A stretch of 64,000 nt of DNA. Origin: SVTX01 sp045660325 (lineage in GTDB: Bacteria; Bacillota; Clostridia; Oscillospirales; CAG-272). A program made the position numbers and the translations under genes. The notes below the pieces were generated by a model, which made no database searches, had not been told where the DNA came from, and saw only the letters and a program-made list of their open reading frames with translations. The stretch is taken from assembly GCA_045660325.1 (NCBI GenBank), contig JAZRDO010000032.1:46364-110363 (forward strand), in the 5' to 3' direction. Positions 16,118 through 23,648 of the stretch are shown piece after piece. Position 1 is the first letter of the stretch. Every line of letters begins with the position of its first letter.

Positions 16118-17458
16118 ATGAAGGTTGTTGAAATAGTAGAAAACCCCGAGGCAAACGAATCCTTCGTTGATCTCGGGGATACAAGACGTATCTCCTATGA
16201 GGACGTCGCTTTTATTGCCCTTGAGATAGGCGAGCACATTCAAAGAAGCGGCGGAGAGATAGGTAGAGTAGAGGATACGATAAAGAGAATATGCAGAGCG
16301 TACGGCGCGATCCACGTTGATGCGTTTGCCCTGACGTCCATAATAATTCTTTCTGTAAATTTCGGAGAGAGAACTGTTACCAGAACGAGAAGAATAAGCA
16401 AGGGAGGAACGAATAATTTCTCCAAGCTTGCAAATCTCAATCAGCTCTCGCGAGAGGTTTGCGCCACCTGTCCGTCAAAGGATGAGGTCATAGAGAGAAT
16501 GCAGGGGATAAGCGAAAGGACAAAGCACTCCGTTCCGCTGTTCCTTATGGCGCACGTACTGACGGCGCTTGGCTTCTGTATGTATTTTGGCGGTAATCTT
16601 GTTGAGGCGGTCTTTGCGGGAGTTATCGCTTTGCTTATGTACTTTTTACATAAGCTTATATCGGGACCGCACATGAACGTGATTATGGCAAAGCTGATAA
16701 TATGCTTTTTCGGCGGTGTCAGTACGATCTTGATCACGTTCCTCGGAAACAAGGCGGGACTTGATCTTCACGCGGATCTTATAATGATCGGTACGATAAT
16801 GAACGTTATCCCCGGAGTTGCATTTACAAACTCGCTTCGCGATCTCCTTGGCGGCGATCTTATGACGGGTATCCTTCGTTTCTCGGAGGTGCTTATCGAT
16901 ACGGTTGCCATTGCGGGCGGATACGCGATGTCGCTTTTGCTTCTTAAAAATATGGTTACCACCGCAAGCGCGATTGACGGCGGCTTCAACGAGACCATCG
17001 TTTACAGATTTATAGGCGCAATGATATGCACCTTCGGTCTTGCATTCCTTTATAATCTCGAGTGGCGCTCGCTCCCGTTCGCGATGCTTGGCGCTGCGAT
17101 AGCGTGCCTGATATTTGAGTTCCGCTTGAAATTTGAGGGGGGAAATTATTTCGTTTCGGCGCTCCTCGCGTCTATGGCGGTTGCGGCATATTCCGATATT
17201 ATCGCGCACGTGGTTAAGACGCCGACGACGATATTCTTGATCCCCGGAATCGTACCGATGGTGCCCGGAGGATTGCTTTTCAATGCGATGCTATCAATTC
17301 TTGACGGCAATGCGGAGAACGCTTCCGCGTACGGAAGCCGCGCGTTGTTCATTTCTCTCGGTATTACGATAGGAATTTTGGCGGCGACGTTTGTGTTCAG
17401 AACACTATGGTCGGTTGTAGATAGAATAAAGCATAAAAAACTACAGAAAAATACATAA
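16118..17458 (+). CDS. Threonine/serine exporter family protein (ThrE)
   Basis: A 446-residue membrane protein with the two-part ThrE layout: an N-terminal cytoplasmic region plus five helices (ThrP, about 1-270) with GGEIGRVEDTIKRI and IPGVAFTNSLRDLLGGD, then five more helices (ThrE2, about 280-430) with PGIVPMVPGGLLFNAM. Many Clostridia split this over two genes; here it is one chain. Export of threonine and serine is known from Corynebacterium. The Shine-Dalgarno region before 16118 is weak. Confidence 0.88.
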   Translation: MKVVEIVENPEANESFVDLGDTRRISYEDVAFIALEIGEHIQRSGGEIGRVEDTIKRICRAYGAIHVDAFALTSIIILSVNFGERTVTRTRRISKGGTNNFSKLANLNQLSREVCATCPSKDEVIERMQGISERTKHSVPLFLMAHVLTALGFCMYFGGNLVEAVFAGVIALLMYFLHKLISGPHMNVIMAKLIICFFGGVSTILITFLGNKAGLDLHADLIMIGTIMNVIPGVAFTNSLRDLLGGDLMTGILRFSEVLIDTVAIAGGYAMSLLLLKNMVTTASAIDGGFNETIVYRFIGAMICTFGLAFLYNLEWRSLPFAMLGAAIACLIFEFRLKFEGGNYFVSALLASMAVAAYSDIIAHVVKTPTTIFLIPGIVPMVPGGLLFNAMLSILDGNAENASAYGSRALFISLGITIGILAATFVFRTLWSVVDRIKHKKLQKNT

Positions 17459-17483
17459 AATATAAAAATTGAAGGAGGAGAAA

Positions 17484-18722
17484 ATGTCATTATTGAAGGG
17501 TAATGCGGTAGTGGGACAGTCGGGTGGACCGACTGCGGCTATCAACGCAACGCTTGCGGGCGTTATCAGCGGCGCAATAAAAAGTGATATCATTGACAAG
17601 ATATACGGAATGAAGAACGGCATCGAGGGTCTTCTGTGTGAGGATCTGATCCTGCTTAACGACATATTCTCGGACAAATCAAAGCTTAAAATGCTTATGA
17701 CGACTCCCGCGGCGGCTCTCGGCTCTTGCAGAAAGAAGCTTCCCGCGACGGCGGATAAGGATTATGAGGCTACCTTCTCAAGGATCATTGATATTTTCAA
17801 GAAATACGACATTAAGTATTTCTTCTATATCGGTGGCAACGACTCTATGGATACGGTAGCAAAGCTTTCGGCTTATACCGAGGAGTGCGGCTACGAAATG
17901 AGAGTTATCGGAGTACCCAAGACGGTTGATAACGATCTTATCGGTACTGATCATACTCCCGGATTCGGTTGCGCGGCAAAGTATATTTCCACGACCGTTC
18001 AGGAGATCGTTCACGACACCGCTGTTTACAAGACGAAGGCGGTAACAATTGTTGAAATTATGGGTAGAGATGCGGGTTGGCTGACTGCTTCTTCGGCTCT
18101 TTCCAGAATTACGGGAGGTATGTATCCCGACCTCGTTTATCTTCCCGAGCGCGCGTTCGATATGGATAAATTTATGGATGACGTGAAGCGCGTTATGGAG
18201 ACAAAGCCCAACGTCGTGGTTTGCGTTTCCGAGGGCTTGCAGTTTGCTGACGGCAGATACGTAGGCGAGGGAACTCAGGGTGGCGCGGTAGACGTTTTCG
18301 GTCACAAATACCTTGCGGGCACGGGCAAGGCGCTTGAGCTTGCAGTAAAGGAAAGGATCGGCTGCAAGGTGCGCTCCATTGAGCTTGGACTTCCTCAAAG
18401 ATGCGCGTCCCATATTTCCTCGGCTTGTGATATCAATGAGTCGGTTGGAGTAGGAAATGCGGCGGTAAAGGCTGCTGAGGCGGGAATCACGCGCGAGATG
18501 ATGGTTATCGTTCGCAACAGTGAGGACGGCGAATATTCCTCTGTTTTCGGTCATATGGACATTGATCTTATCGCAAACAAGACGAAATACGTTCCCGATA
18601 TTTTCATTAATGCCGAGGGTAATAACGTAACGGATAAGTGTCTTGAATATATCCTGCCGCTTATTAACGGAGAGATATATCCCACGTTCAAAAAGGGTAT
18701 GCCCGAGTATTTCAGATTTTAA
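17484..18722 (+). CDS. Phosphofructokinase of the pyrophosphate-dependent type
   Basis: A 412-residue PFK, longer than the 320-residue bacterial ATP enzyme. Two positions decide the phosphoryl donor. GGNDS (117-121) has Asp120 where ATP enzymes have Gly in GGDGS, and PKTVDND (145-151) has Lys146 where ATP enzymes have Gly in PGTIDND. Both are the states of PPi-PFK. Catalytic D149/D151 are present, and MGRDAGWL and PERAF complete the site. GGAGGAG precedes the ATG at 17484. The enzyme would convert fructose 6-phosphate reversibly using PPi and so serve glycolysis and gluconeogenesis. Confidence 0.88.
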   Translation: MSLLKGNAVVGQSGGPTAAINATLAGVISGAIKSDIIDKIYGMKNGIEGLLCEDLILLNDIFSDKSKLKMLMTTPAAALGSCRKKLPATADKDYEATFSRIIDIFKKYDIKYFFYIGGNDSMDTVAKLSAYTEECGYEMRVIGVPKTVDNDLIGTDHTPGFGCAAKYISTTVQEIVHDTAVYKTKAVTIVEIMGRDAGWLTASSALSRITGGMYPDLVYLPERAFDMDKFMDDVKRVMETKPNVVVCVSEGLQFADGRYVGEGTQGGAVDVFGHKYLAGTGKALELAVKERIGCKVRSIELGLPQRCASHISSACDINESVGVGNAAVKAAEAGITREMMVIVRNSEDGEYSSVFGHMDIDLIANKTKYVPDIFINAEGNNVTDKCLEYILPLINGEIYPTFKKGMPEYFRF

Positions 18723-18747
18723 TAAGTTCATATTTAGGACAAATTTC

Positions 18748-18778
18748 AAAAACGCGGAGAGATCCGCGTTTTTCTTTT
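18748..18778 (+). terminator. Terminator after phosphofructokinase
   Basis: AAAAACGCGGA pairs with TCCGCGTTTTT around GAGA, followed by CTTTT. Confidence 0.85.
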
Positions 18779-18822
18779 GTTTATAAGGCTTTTTTGAGAT
18801 TTTTGAGAAGCATATCCGTGTG

Positions 18823-18851
18823 CCGACATAAGAGAATCTTTATGCTATAAT
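18823..18851 (+). promoter_or_regulatory. Promoter of the virion-like cassette
   Basis: CCGACA (18823-18828), 17 bases, TATAAT (18846-18851). A hairpin GGGCGGC/GCCGCCC (18858-18864 with 18875-18881) lies in the 5' leader, close to the expected transcript start. Confidence 0.6.
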
Positions 18852-18908
18852 ATACTCGGGCGGCGCGCTCTCTTGCCGCCCTATCATTATACGTATAAGG
18901 AGAATTTT

Positions 18909-19232
18909 ATGACAGTAAAAGAAATAATTGAATATACCGATAAGGTAAGACCTAACGATTTTGAGCAACAGATAAAGCTTAATTGGATAAATCAGGTCGA
19001 GGGTACGGTGCAGGCGGAGATAATGAAGATCCCGCTTGACAAAATAAGAAGGATCATCAGTAATACGGACACGCTTTCGGTGGCGCATCCCTATTGCGAG
19101 ATATACAGTCTTTACGTGATTTCCATGGTACATCTTTTTACAGGGAACACCGAGGGCTATGAAAGCTTCTCCAAGGCATACAACGACGCTATGAAAAGAT
19201 ATGCGAAATACGTCGCAAGAGGTGGGGTATGA
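18909..19232 (+). CDS. Phage neck/connector-like small protein
   Basis: A 107-residue, mainly helical protein starting MTVKEIIEYTDKVRPNDFEQQ, with LNWINQVEGTVQAEIM and a late YCEIYSLYVISMVHLFTGN. This layout (a TINEA-VDxxRPN opening, xxWxNxxEGxVQxE, then a Y-rich helix) is that of the small protein found just before the large propeller-like virion protein in many gut Clostridia phages and is thought to be a head-tail connector. AAGGAGAATTTT precedes the ATG at 18909. Its TGA overlaps the next ATG. Resemblance is by pattern only. Confidence 0.6.
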   Translation: MTVKEIIEYTDKVRPNDFEQQIKLNWINQVEGTVQAEIMKIPLDKIRRIISNTDTLSVAHPYCEIYSLYVISMVHLFTGNTEGYESFSKAYNDAMKRYAKYVARGGV

Positions 19233-19384
19233 GCAAGACGGTATTCAGAAGACTTTCGCTCCCCGAAAGCATGTCGGCGGAGGATAAATTAAAGCTTTGC
19301 GCGGCGCATATAAACGATCTTGAAGGTCATCTCGAGATCGTGCTTGACAGAATAAACGGAAGGCTATCGGAGGTGGATAAATGA
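19229..19384 (+). CDS. 51-residue protein linking the two virion-like genes
   Basis: The ATG at 19229 overlaps the previous stop as ATGA, and its own TGA (19382-19384) overlaps the next ATG, so translation of all three genes appears coupled. The product starts MSKTVFRRLSLPESMSAEDK and continues as an amphipathic helix, LEGHLEIVLDRINGRLSEVDK, likely a short coiled coil. No family is recognised. The arrangement is the evidence that it is real. Confidence 0.65.
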   Translation: MSKTVFRRLSLPESMSAEDKLKLCAAHINDLEGHLEIVLDRINGRLSEVDK

Positions 19385-20937
19385 TGCATTTATGTGAAAA
19401 AATAAAGGATCAAAGTAAAAAGTGCTTTGAATATAAGCTTTATCCCGAGAATAAAAAGGGAAGCGGTATGGGTAGGATGATCGGTCGCTCCAACGTGCTT
19501 CCCACGGGGGAAAATATACTCAAGCCCGTTTCAGTGCCTCGCAGAATGCAGGCTCCGACCGATGCGATAACTATCGGTTGCTATCTTGGACATATCTATT
19601 ACAATACATCCACGGATTTCTATTTTGACGACTACCGTGTGGGCGAGCTTTCCCCCGGGCAAAAGGTATACGTAAATTTCAATAATAAGGTGTACATTTT
19701 CCCCGACAGAATGGCATTCAACGTAAGAACGGGTGAGTTCGAGGAAATACATCGAAGTGTAACCGAGGTCATTCACATAGAAAAAAGACCTGATACCTGC
19801 GATTTTATTGCCCGTACGGTTATGGGTGTAAATCTTGCTCAGGTATTTAAAAATGCCAAGAGCATTCAGGTTACGGGCTCGGAAAACGGAGCATTTGACG
19901 GCTGCTTCAAGATCATCGAAAAAAACATTGACGACGGAACGATATGCTTCGGTCAGGCGGATTACGATTTCGATCTTGTAAGTGACACCGTTACGACCGT
20001 ATCCACGGCGGTCCCCATGCTTGAGGGCGCGTGTGTTTGCCAAAATAGAATTTTCGGCTTTTGTCAGAATACGGTGTATGCCTGCGCGGCGGGTGACGGT
20101 GATAACTGGTGCGAGTACGGTGAGGACGGAGCGTTTAGCCTTTACATGAAAAATGCCGATAGATTTTGCGCGTGCGAAAGCATTGGAGGAGAATGCGTTT
20201 TCTTTACGGAAAATAACGTATTTAAGGTCTACGGAGACAATGCGCTTGAGTTTTCCTTGAGGGTGATCCCCGAGCTTGGCGGTATAAGCGGCTACTCACC
20301 TATGGCGCACACGAAAAGCGAGGATAACATTTATTTTCTTAACAGGAATTCGATCGTCCGCTATTCGGGTGTGATAAGCGAGAGGGTATGCACGCTTGAC
20401 GGGCGAAATATAAGGAACGTGATTCTTTTTGCACATTACGACAGGCTGTATATTTATTATCAGTCCGACAGCCCCGATCGTTTATGTATGCTTGATATTC
20501 CGAGCGGCGTTATGTACGATCTTTTCGTTCCCGATCTCTCTGATGTAAAGACACTTTTTGAATACGGTGATGAGGTGTGCGTGGTGACCGACACCGAAAT
20601 AATTGCCATAGATACCGAGTTTTCCGATGCCTTTGACGAATTTTATGAGGACCGCTGGACTGCATCCGAGGTGGAATTTGACGAGGTCTACGATGCTTAC
20701 AATAAATTCACTCCTGTTAAGCTTTACATAAGGGGCGGAATGAAGAGCGTAGGCGCGCTTGAGGTGTACTGCATGACGGGTAATAGCGGAGAGTGGCAAA
20801 GGATCGGCGAAATTGATCGTGAGGTCAATAAAATTTGGGGCTTTACGCTTCCGTACCGTGAAACTGATAGCTTCCGCTTGAAGCTTACGGGATGGGGAAA
20901 TTACGAAGTGAAAAACATTTATTTCGTATATTCTTAA
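19381..20937 (+). CDS. Virion-structural-like protein (propeller type), outside any prophage
   Basis: A 518-residue protein, mostly beta. The order of motifs follows a family of large phage structural proteins from gut Clostridia: an N-terminal PRRMQAP, YIFPDRMAFNVRTGEFEE, then CQNRIFGFCQNTVYACAAGD-x-DNW, FFTENNVFKVYGDN, an ISGYSP...DNIYFLNRNSIVRYSG block, DRLYIYYQSD, and a C-terminal DSFRLKLTGWGNYEVKNIYF. The phage relatives carry NRLWG, LGDPxNW and FKEExIHKVYG at matching places. Either the second ATG at 19384 or the first could be used. No terminase, portal, capsid, tape measure, integrase or lysis gene is nearby. Confidence 0.6.
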   Translation: MMHLCEKIKDQSKKCFEYKLYPENKKGSGMGRMIGRSNVLPTGENILKPVSVPRRMQAPTDAITIGCYLGHIYYNTSTDFYFDDYRVGELSPGQKVYVNFNNKVYIFPDRMAFNVRTGEFEEIHRSVTEVIHIEKRPDTCDFIARTVMGVNLAQVFKNAKSIQVTGSENGAFDGCFKIIEKNIDDGTICFGQADYDFDLVSDTVTTVSTAVPMLEGACVCQNRIFGFCQNTVYACAAGDGDNWCEYGEDGAFSLYMKNADRFCACESIGGECVFFTENNVFKVYGDNALEFSLRVIPELGGISGYSPMAHTKSEDNIYFLNRNSIVRYSGVISERVCTLDGRNIRNVILFAHYDRLYIYYQSDSPDRLCMLDIPSGVMYDLFVPDLSDVKTLFEYGDEVCVVTDTEIIAIDTEFSDAFDEFYEDRWTASEVEFDEVYDAYNKFTPVKLYIRGGMKSVGALEVYCMTGNSGEWQRIGEIDREVNKIWGFTLPYRETDSFRLKLTGWGNYEVKNIYFVYS

Positions 20938-20962
20938 AAATTTTTTTATTTTTGGGAAAAAC

Positions 20963-20991
20963 TTGACAATGTATGGGAAAAGTTGTATAAT
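20963..20991 (+). promoter_or_regulatory. Promoter of the CvpA-like gene
   Basis: TTGACA (20963-20968), 17 bases, TATAAT (20986-20991). Confidence 0.85.
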
Positions 20992-21030
20992 AAGGTCATA
21001 AATACATTTTGAAAGGTGTTTTAGTGATTT

Positions 21031-22557
21031 ATGGAAGATATGGCTAATGTCTTATTAGACGCAATGAGGGGCTTTTCGGGAGTGCTTTCCTATATCCCCT
21101 TGATGTTTATGTTTTTGATCGTGCTGGTTTGCGGTCTTATCGGTCTTGCAAGAGGCTTGAAGAAGGGTATAGGCTCCATCTTTGTGATTTTGTCCTCCCT
21201 TGTTGTATCCCTTGTTATTACACTTATTTTGTGTAGCCCCAAGCTTCCCATTATCGACAGTATGATAATGAGTGTTGTAGCTCCGCTTATGAAAAATCTC
21301 GGTGCGGAGTCTCTTTTGCAGCTTGAATCCTTTGCTGTTGTTGCGAAGTATTACATTCTTATGTTTGTAAGCCCCTTTGTGTTTACAGCGCTTTTCTTCT
21401 TCCTTGGAATCGTTCAGGGTATCGTTCTCAAGGTTATTTGCAAGAAGATCCCCGTTATGAACAATCTTCCTAAGGTTGCTCAGAAGCTTGGCGGTATGGG
21501 CGTTGGATTTGTTGTCGGATTCCTGCTTGTTATTATGGTTATGATGCCTATTATCGGTACAATGAACGTAGGCAGCACCGCGGTTGAAGAAATTTCCACC
21601 GTTCTTACAAGCACGGGTGAAGAAGATATGGCTCTTATGGGCGAGATGATGGCTACCTCCAGACTTGTTATTGATGCAGGTGGAACAAAGACCGTAAGAT
21701 CTCTTGGCGTTGATGCTCTTTACAACCTTACCTCTAATAAGTATTATGAGGGTAGAAAGGTATCCTTTGAGGGCGAAGTAAAGGGTATGGGCAAATTCCT
21801 CAGCTCGGCACTTGAAATGTCCAAGAATGCCGAAAATATGGATGAAGAAAGCACTGCAAACGTGCTTGACGTTATTGCCGACGTTACTGAAGAATCCGCG
21901 CTTGTTTCGGTTCTTGCATCCGACTTCCTTTCAACTGCCGCTATAAATTGGAAAAACGGCGATGAATTTATGGGCGTGTCCTCCTTCGGTGGAGATCAGG
22001 CATTCGTTAAGCCTCTTATGGATGCAATCCTTGATGTATTCAGCACGACTGACGTGCATACTATTTCCGCAGACCTTCGTTCTCTCGGCGGTGTGTTTAC
22101 AGTACTCAATAACTATGGCATATTTGACCTTTCCGAGGATGAGGAGGCTCTTCTCGATAAGCTTAACAATTCTCCCGTACTCTCTGAGATGGCGGAGGTT
22201 CTCCACGAGAATCCCAGAATGAGCCAGGTTGAATATGAGGTTAAGAGCCTTGCTATGAGAGCGTTTGCGACCGTTGTAGGCGTTCCCGAGGTTGGCGACG
22301 AAAATTATGAGGAATATCACGAGCTTACCGTTTCCATTGCTGACTCTATTAACAATACCGCAGGTATGAGCAAGGAAGAAAAGACCGAAATGGTTAAGGA
22401 CGAGATCAAGAATGCTGCATCCGATTACGACGTTGAGATCGAGGGTGAGGTAGTTGATCAGATCACAAACAAGTTCATTGAGGAATTCGGTGACAGAAAT
22501 GACGTAACCGATCAGGAGATCAAGGACTTTATCGCTCAGTATCAGACAAACAACTGA
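21031..22557 (+). CDS. CvpA-like membrane protein with large acidic domain
   Basis: A 508-residue protein with four or so N-terminal membrane helices (about 18-200). The first part, CGLIGLARGLKKGIGSIFVILSS, is CvpA-like; CvpA proteins are poorly understood membrane proteins linked to colicin V export and envelope stress. From about 200 on it is soluble, acidic and helical (for example DEESTANVLDVIADVTEES), with no known domain. The ribosome site GAAAGGTG is about 12 bases from the ATG at 21031; MANVLL three codons later is an alternative start. Confidence 0.65.
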   Translation: MEDMANVLLDAMRGFSGVLSYIPLMFMFLIVLVCGLIGLARGLKKGIGSIFVILSSLVVSLVITLILCSPKLPIIDSMIMSVVAPLMKNLGAESLLQLESFAVVAKYYILMFVSPFVFTALFFFLGIVQGIVLKVICKKIPVMNNLPKVAQKLGGMGVGFVVGFLLVIMVMMPIIGTMNVGSTAVEEISTVLTSTGEEDMALMGEMMATSRLVIDAGGTKTVRSLGVDALYNLTSNKYYEGRKVSFEGEVKGMGKFLSSALEMSKNAENMDEESTANVLDVIADVTEESALVSVLASDFLSTAAINWKNGDEFMGVSSFGGDQAFVKPLMDAILDVFSTTDVHTISADLRSLGGVFTVLNNYGIFDLSEDEEALLDKLNNSPVLSEMAEVLHENPRMSQVEYEVKSLAMRAFATVVGVPEVGDENYEEYHELTVSIADSINNTAGMSKEEKTEMVKDEIKNAASDYDVEIEGEVVDQITNKFIEEFGDRNDVTDQEIKDFIAQYQTNN

Positions 22558-22572
22558 TCACAATAAAAATTT

Positions 22573-22601
22573 ACCGCGGCGGTTTTCCGCCGCGGTTTTT
22601 C
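22573..22601 (+). terminator. Terminator after the CvpA-like gene
   Basis: ACCGCGGCGG pairs perfectly with CCGCCGCGGT around TTTT, followed by TTTT. Confidence 0.9.
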
Positions 22602-22679
22602 ATAGAAACGAATGGAAAAGCGGTTAGAAAAGCGCCGCTTTTGACAATTAAATAACTTGAAAAAAATTTTAAAAAAGTA

Positions 22680-22708
22680 TTGACAAAATAATCTTTCTAT
22701 GATATTAT
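22680..22708 (+). promoter_or_regulatory. Promoter of the Gly-Arg-His tRNA unit
   Basis: TTGACA (22680-22685), 17 bases, TATTAT (22703-22708). Confidence 0.8.
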
Positions 22709-22737
22709 ATATAGGCGGTTGTGAAAACCGCATATAT

Positions 22738-22811
<74 letters not shown>

Positions 22812-22848
22812 GATTTCTCAATAGAGAAGTCAAGCTTCAAATGATCAT

Positions 22849-22925
22849 GTGCCTTTAGCTCAGCTGGATAGAGCAACTGCCTTCTAAGCAGTAGGTCGGG
22901 GGTTCGAGTCCCTCAAGGCACGCCA
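22849..22925 (+). tRNA. tRNA-Arg (anticodon UCU)
   Basis: GTGCCTT pairs with AAGGCAC; the anticodon loop CTTCTAA gives UCU; T-arm GGGTTCGAGTCCC; discriminator G and encoded CCA. Confidence 0.95.
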
Positions 22926-22935
22926 TTTGAATAAT

Positions 22936-23013
22936 GGTGGGTGTAGCTAAGTTGGTTATAGCGCCAGGTTGTGGCCCTGGAGGCCGTGGGTTCGAATCCC
23001 ATCACTCACCCCA
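22936..23013 (+). tRNA. tRNA-His (anticodon GUG)
   Basis: GTGGGTG pairs with CACTCAC (one G-U). The extra 5' G at 22936 faces discriminator C, as expected for tRNA-His. The anticodon loop TTGTGGC gives GUG; CCA is encoded. Confidence 0.95.
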
Positions 23014-23020
23014 TAAAAAA

Positions 23021-23053
23021 GAGAAGGTGTCAACAGACACCTTCTTCTTTTTT
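23021..23053 (+). terminator. Terminator of the tRNA-His unit
   Basis: GAAGGTGTC pairs with GACACCTTC around AACA, followed by TTCTTTTTT. Confidence 0.85.
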
Positions 23054-23057
23054 ATCT

Positions 23058-23115
23058 ATGGGATGAGTAATGGGATAACATCACACGGGGAGTCCGAAGG
23101 ACTCGCCGTGCGATG
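23058..23115 (+). repeat. Long-hairpin repeat, copy A
   Basis: ATGGGATGAGTAATGGGATAA is followed by a hairpin of about 17 base pairs running from CATCACACGGGG through AGTCC-GAA-GGACT to CGCCGTGCGATG. A second copy is at 23203-23261. The inner stems of the two copies differ in sequence, but both pair, as compensatory changes would give. Confidence 0.85.
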
Positions 23116-23129
23116 TTTTTCGCAAGAAA

Positions 23130-23169
23130 AACTCGATGAGTAGGCGAAGCCTACGGGTGGTTCGAATCC
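23130..23169 (+). repeat. Pseudo tRNA 3' arm repeat, copy A
   Basis: Forty bases identical to 23441-23480. It contains the hairpin GTAGGC-GAA-GCCTAC and then GGGTGGTTCGAATCC, a tRNA T-arm without the rest of a tRNA. Confidence 0.9.
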
Positions 23170-23196
23170 CACATCCGACAGGATGTCTTTTTCTTT
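23169..23196 (+). terminator. Terminator-like hairpin after pseudo T-arm
   Basis: ACATCC pairs with GGATGT around GACA, followed by CTTTTTCTTTTT. It occupies the same place in this unit as the real terminator does after tRNA-His. Confidence 0.6.
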
Positions 23197-23202
23197 TTAT
23201 CC

Positions 23203-23261
23203 ATGGGATGAGCGATGGGATAACATCACACGGGGATGCCGAAAGGCATCGCCGTGTGATG
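23203..23261 (+). repeat. Long-hairpin repeat, copy B
   Basis: Second copy of 23058-23115. The arm CATCACACGGGGATGCC pairs with GGCATCGCCGTGTGATG with a single mismatch and a GAAA loop. The outer bases are conserved with copy A; the inner stem is GATGCC/GGCATC instead of GAGTCC/GGACTC. Confidence 0.85.
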
Positions 23262-23263
23262 AG

Positions 23264-23433
23264 GAAGATAAGGACGAACACTCCAACACACTTTCAAGCC
23301 GTACTTTTAAGCGCTTTTTGCACTTAGCTTTCTTGCCAAGTCTTACTTGGCTGCAACGCCAAGCACAAAAATCATCTTAAAATTAAGGCTTGACACTTCG
23401 TTAAAGTGTATTTTAGTATTCGTCCTTATCTTC
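23264..23433. mobile_element. 170-bp segment with 19-nt terminal inverted repeats (MITE-like)
   Basis: GAAGATAAGGACGAACACT (23264-23282) matches the reverse complement of 23415-23433 at 18 of 19 positions. The segment lies exactly where copy B of the surrounding repeat unit is interrupted; copy A shows the uninterrupted arrangement (15-20 bases between hairpin and pseudo T-arm). Inside are GCCAAGT-CTT-ACTTGGC (23335-23351) and other small stems but no credible gene. No clear target-site duplication is visible, so transposition is not proved. Confidence 0.5.
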
Positions 23434-23440
23434 TAAGCGA

Positions 23441-23480
23441 AACTCGATGAGTAGGCGAAGCCTACGGGTGGTTCGAATCC
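23441..23480 (+). repeat. Pseudo tRNA 3' arm repeat, copy B
   Basis: Exact 40-base copy of 23130-23169, again ending in GGTTCGAATCC, followed by the hairpin TCAAACT...AGTTTGA instead of a terminator. Confidence 0.9.
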
Positions 23481-23546
23481 TCAAACTAAATTGGTAGAGT
23501 TTGAGTTTTGTCATTCAAAAAATTCGTATCGCTCAATTAAAATATA

Positions 23547-23575
23547 TTGACAAAATTTTCCGTTTATTGTATAAT
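23547..23575 (+). promoter_or_regulatory. Promoter of rubrerythrin
   Basis: TTGACA (23547-23552), 17 bases, TATAAT (23570-23575). It closes the repeat-rich non-coding stretch 23014-23546. Confidence 0.85.
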
Positions 23576-23648
23576 TCAAATAGGGAATACACGGAAACAA
23601 ATTACGTGTATTTTACATCATTTTTCATATTTAAAGGAGAATTTTGTT

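Noticed and set aside
16646..17209. 187-codon open frame on the minus strand inside the ThrE-type gene
   Set aside because: Shadow frame, very rich in Arg/His as reverse frames of such genes are; no start signal.
18909..20937. Complete prophage
   Set aside because: No terminase, portal, capsid, integrase or lysis genes are present in the window; only three neck/tail-like genes.
23136..23380. Open frames of 63-66 codons in the tRNA-His tail region
   Set aside because: They consist of the hairpin repeats and pseudo T-arm copies; no ribosome sites and no protein character.
23130..23480. Further tRNA genes suggested by GGTTCGAATCC
   Set aside because: Only the T-arm is present; no acceptor, D-arm or anticodon arm can be formed.
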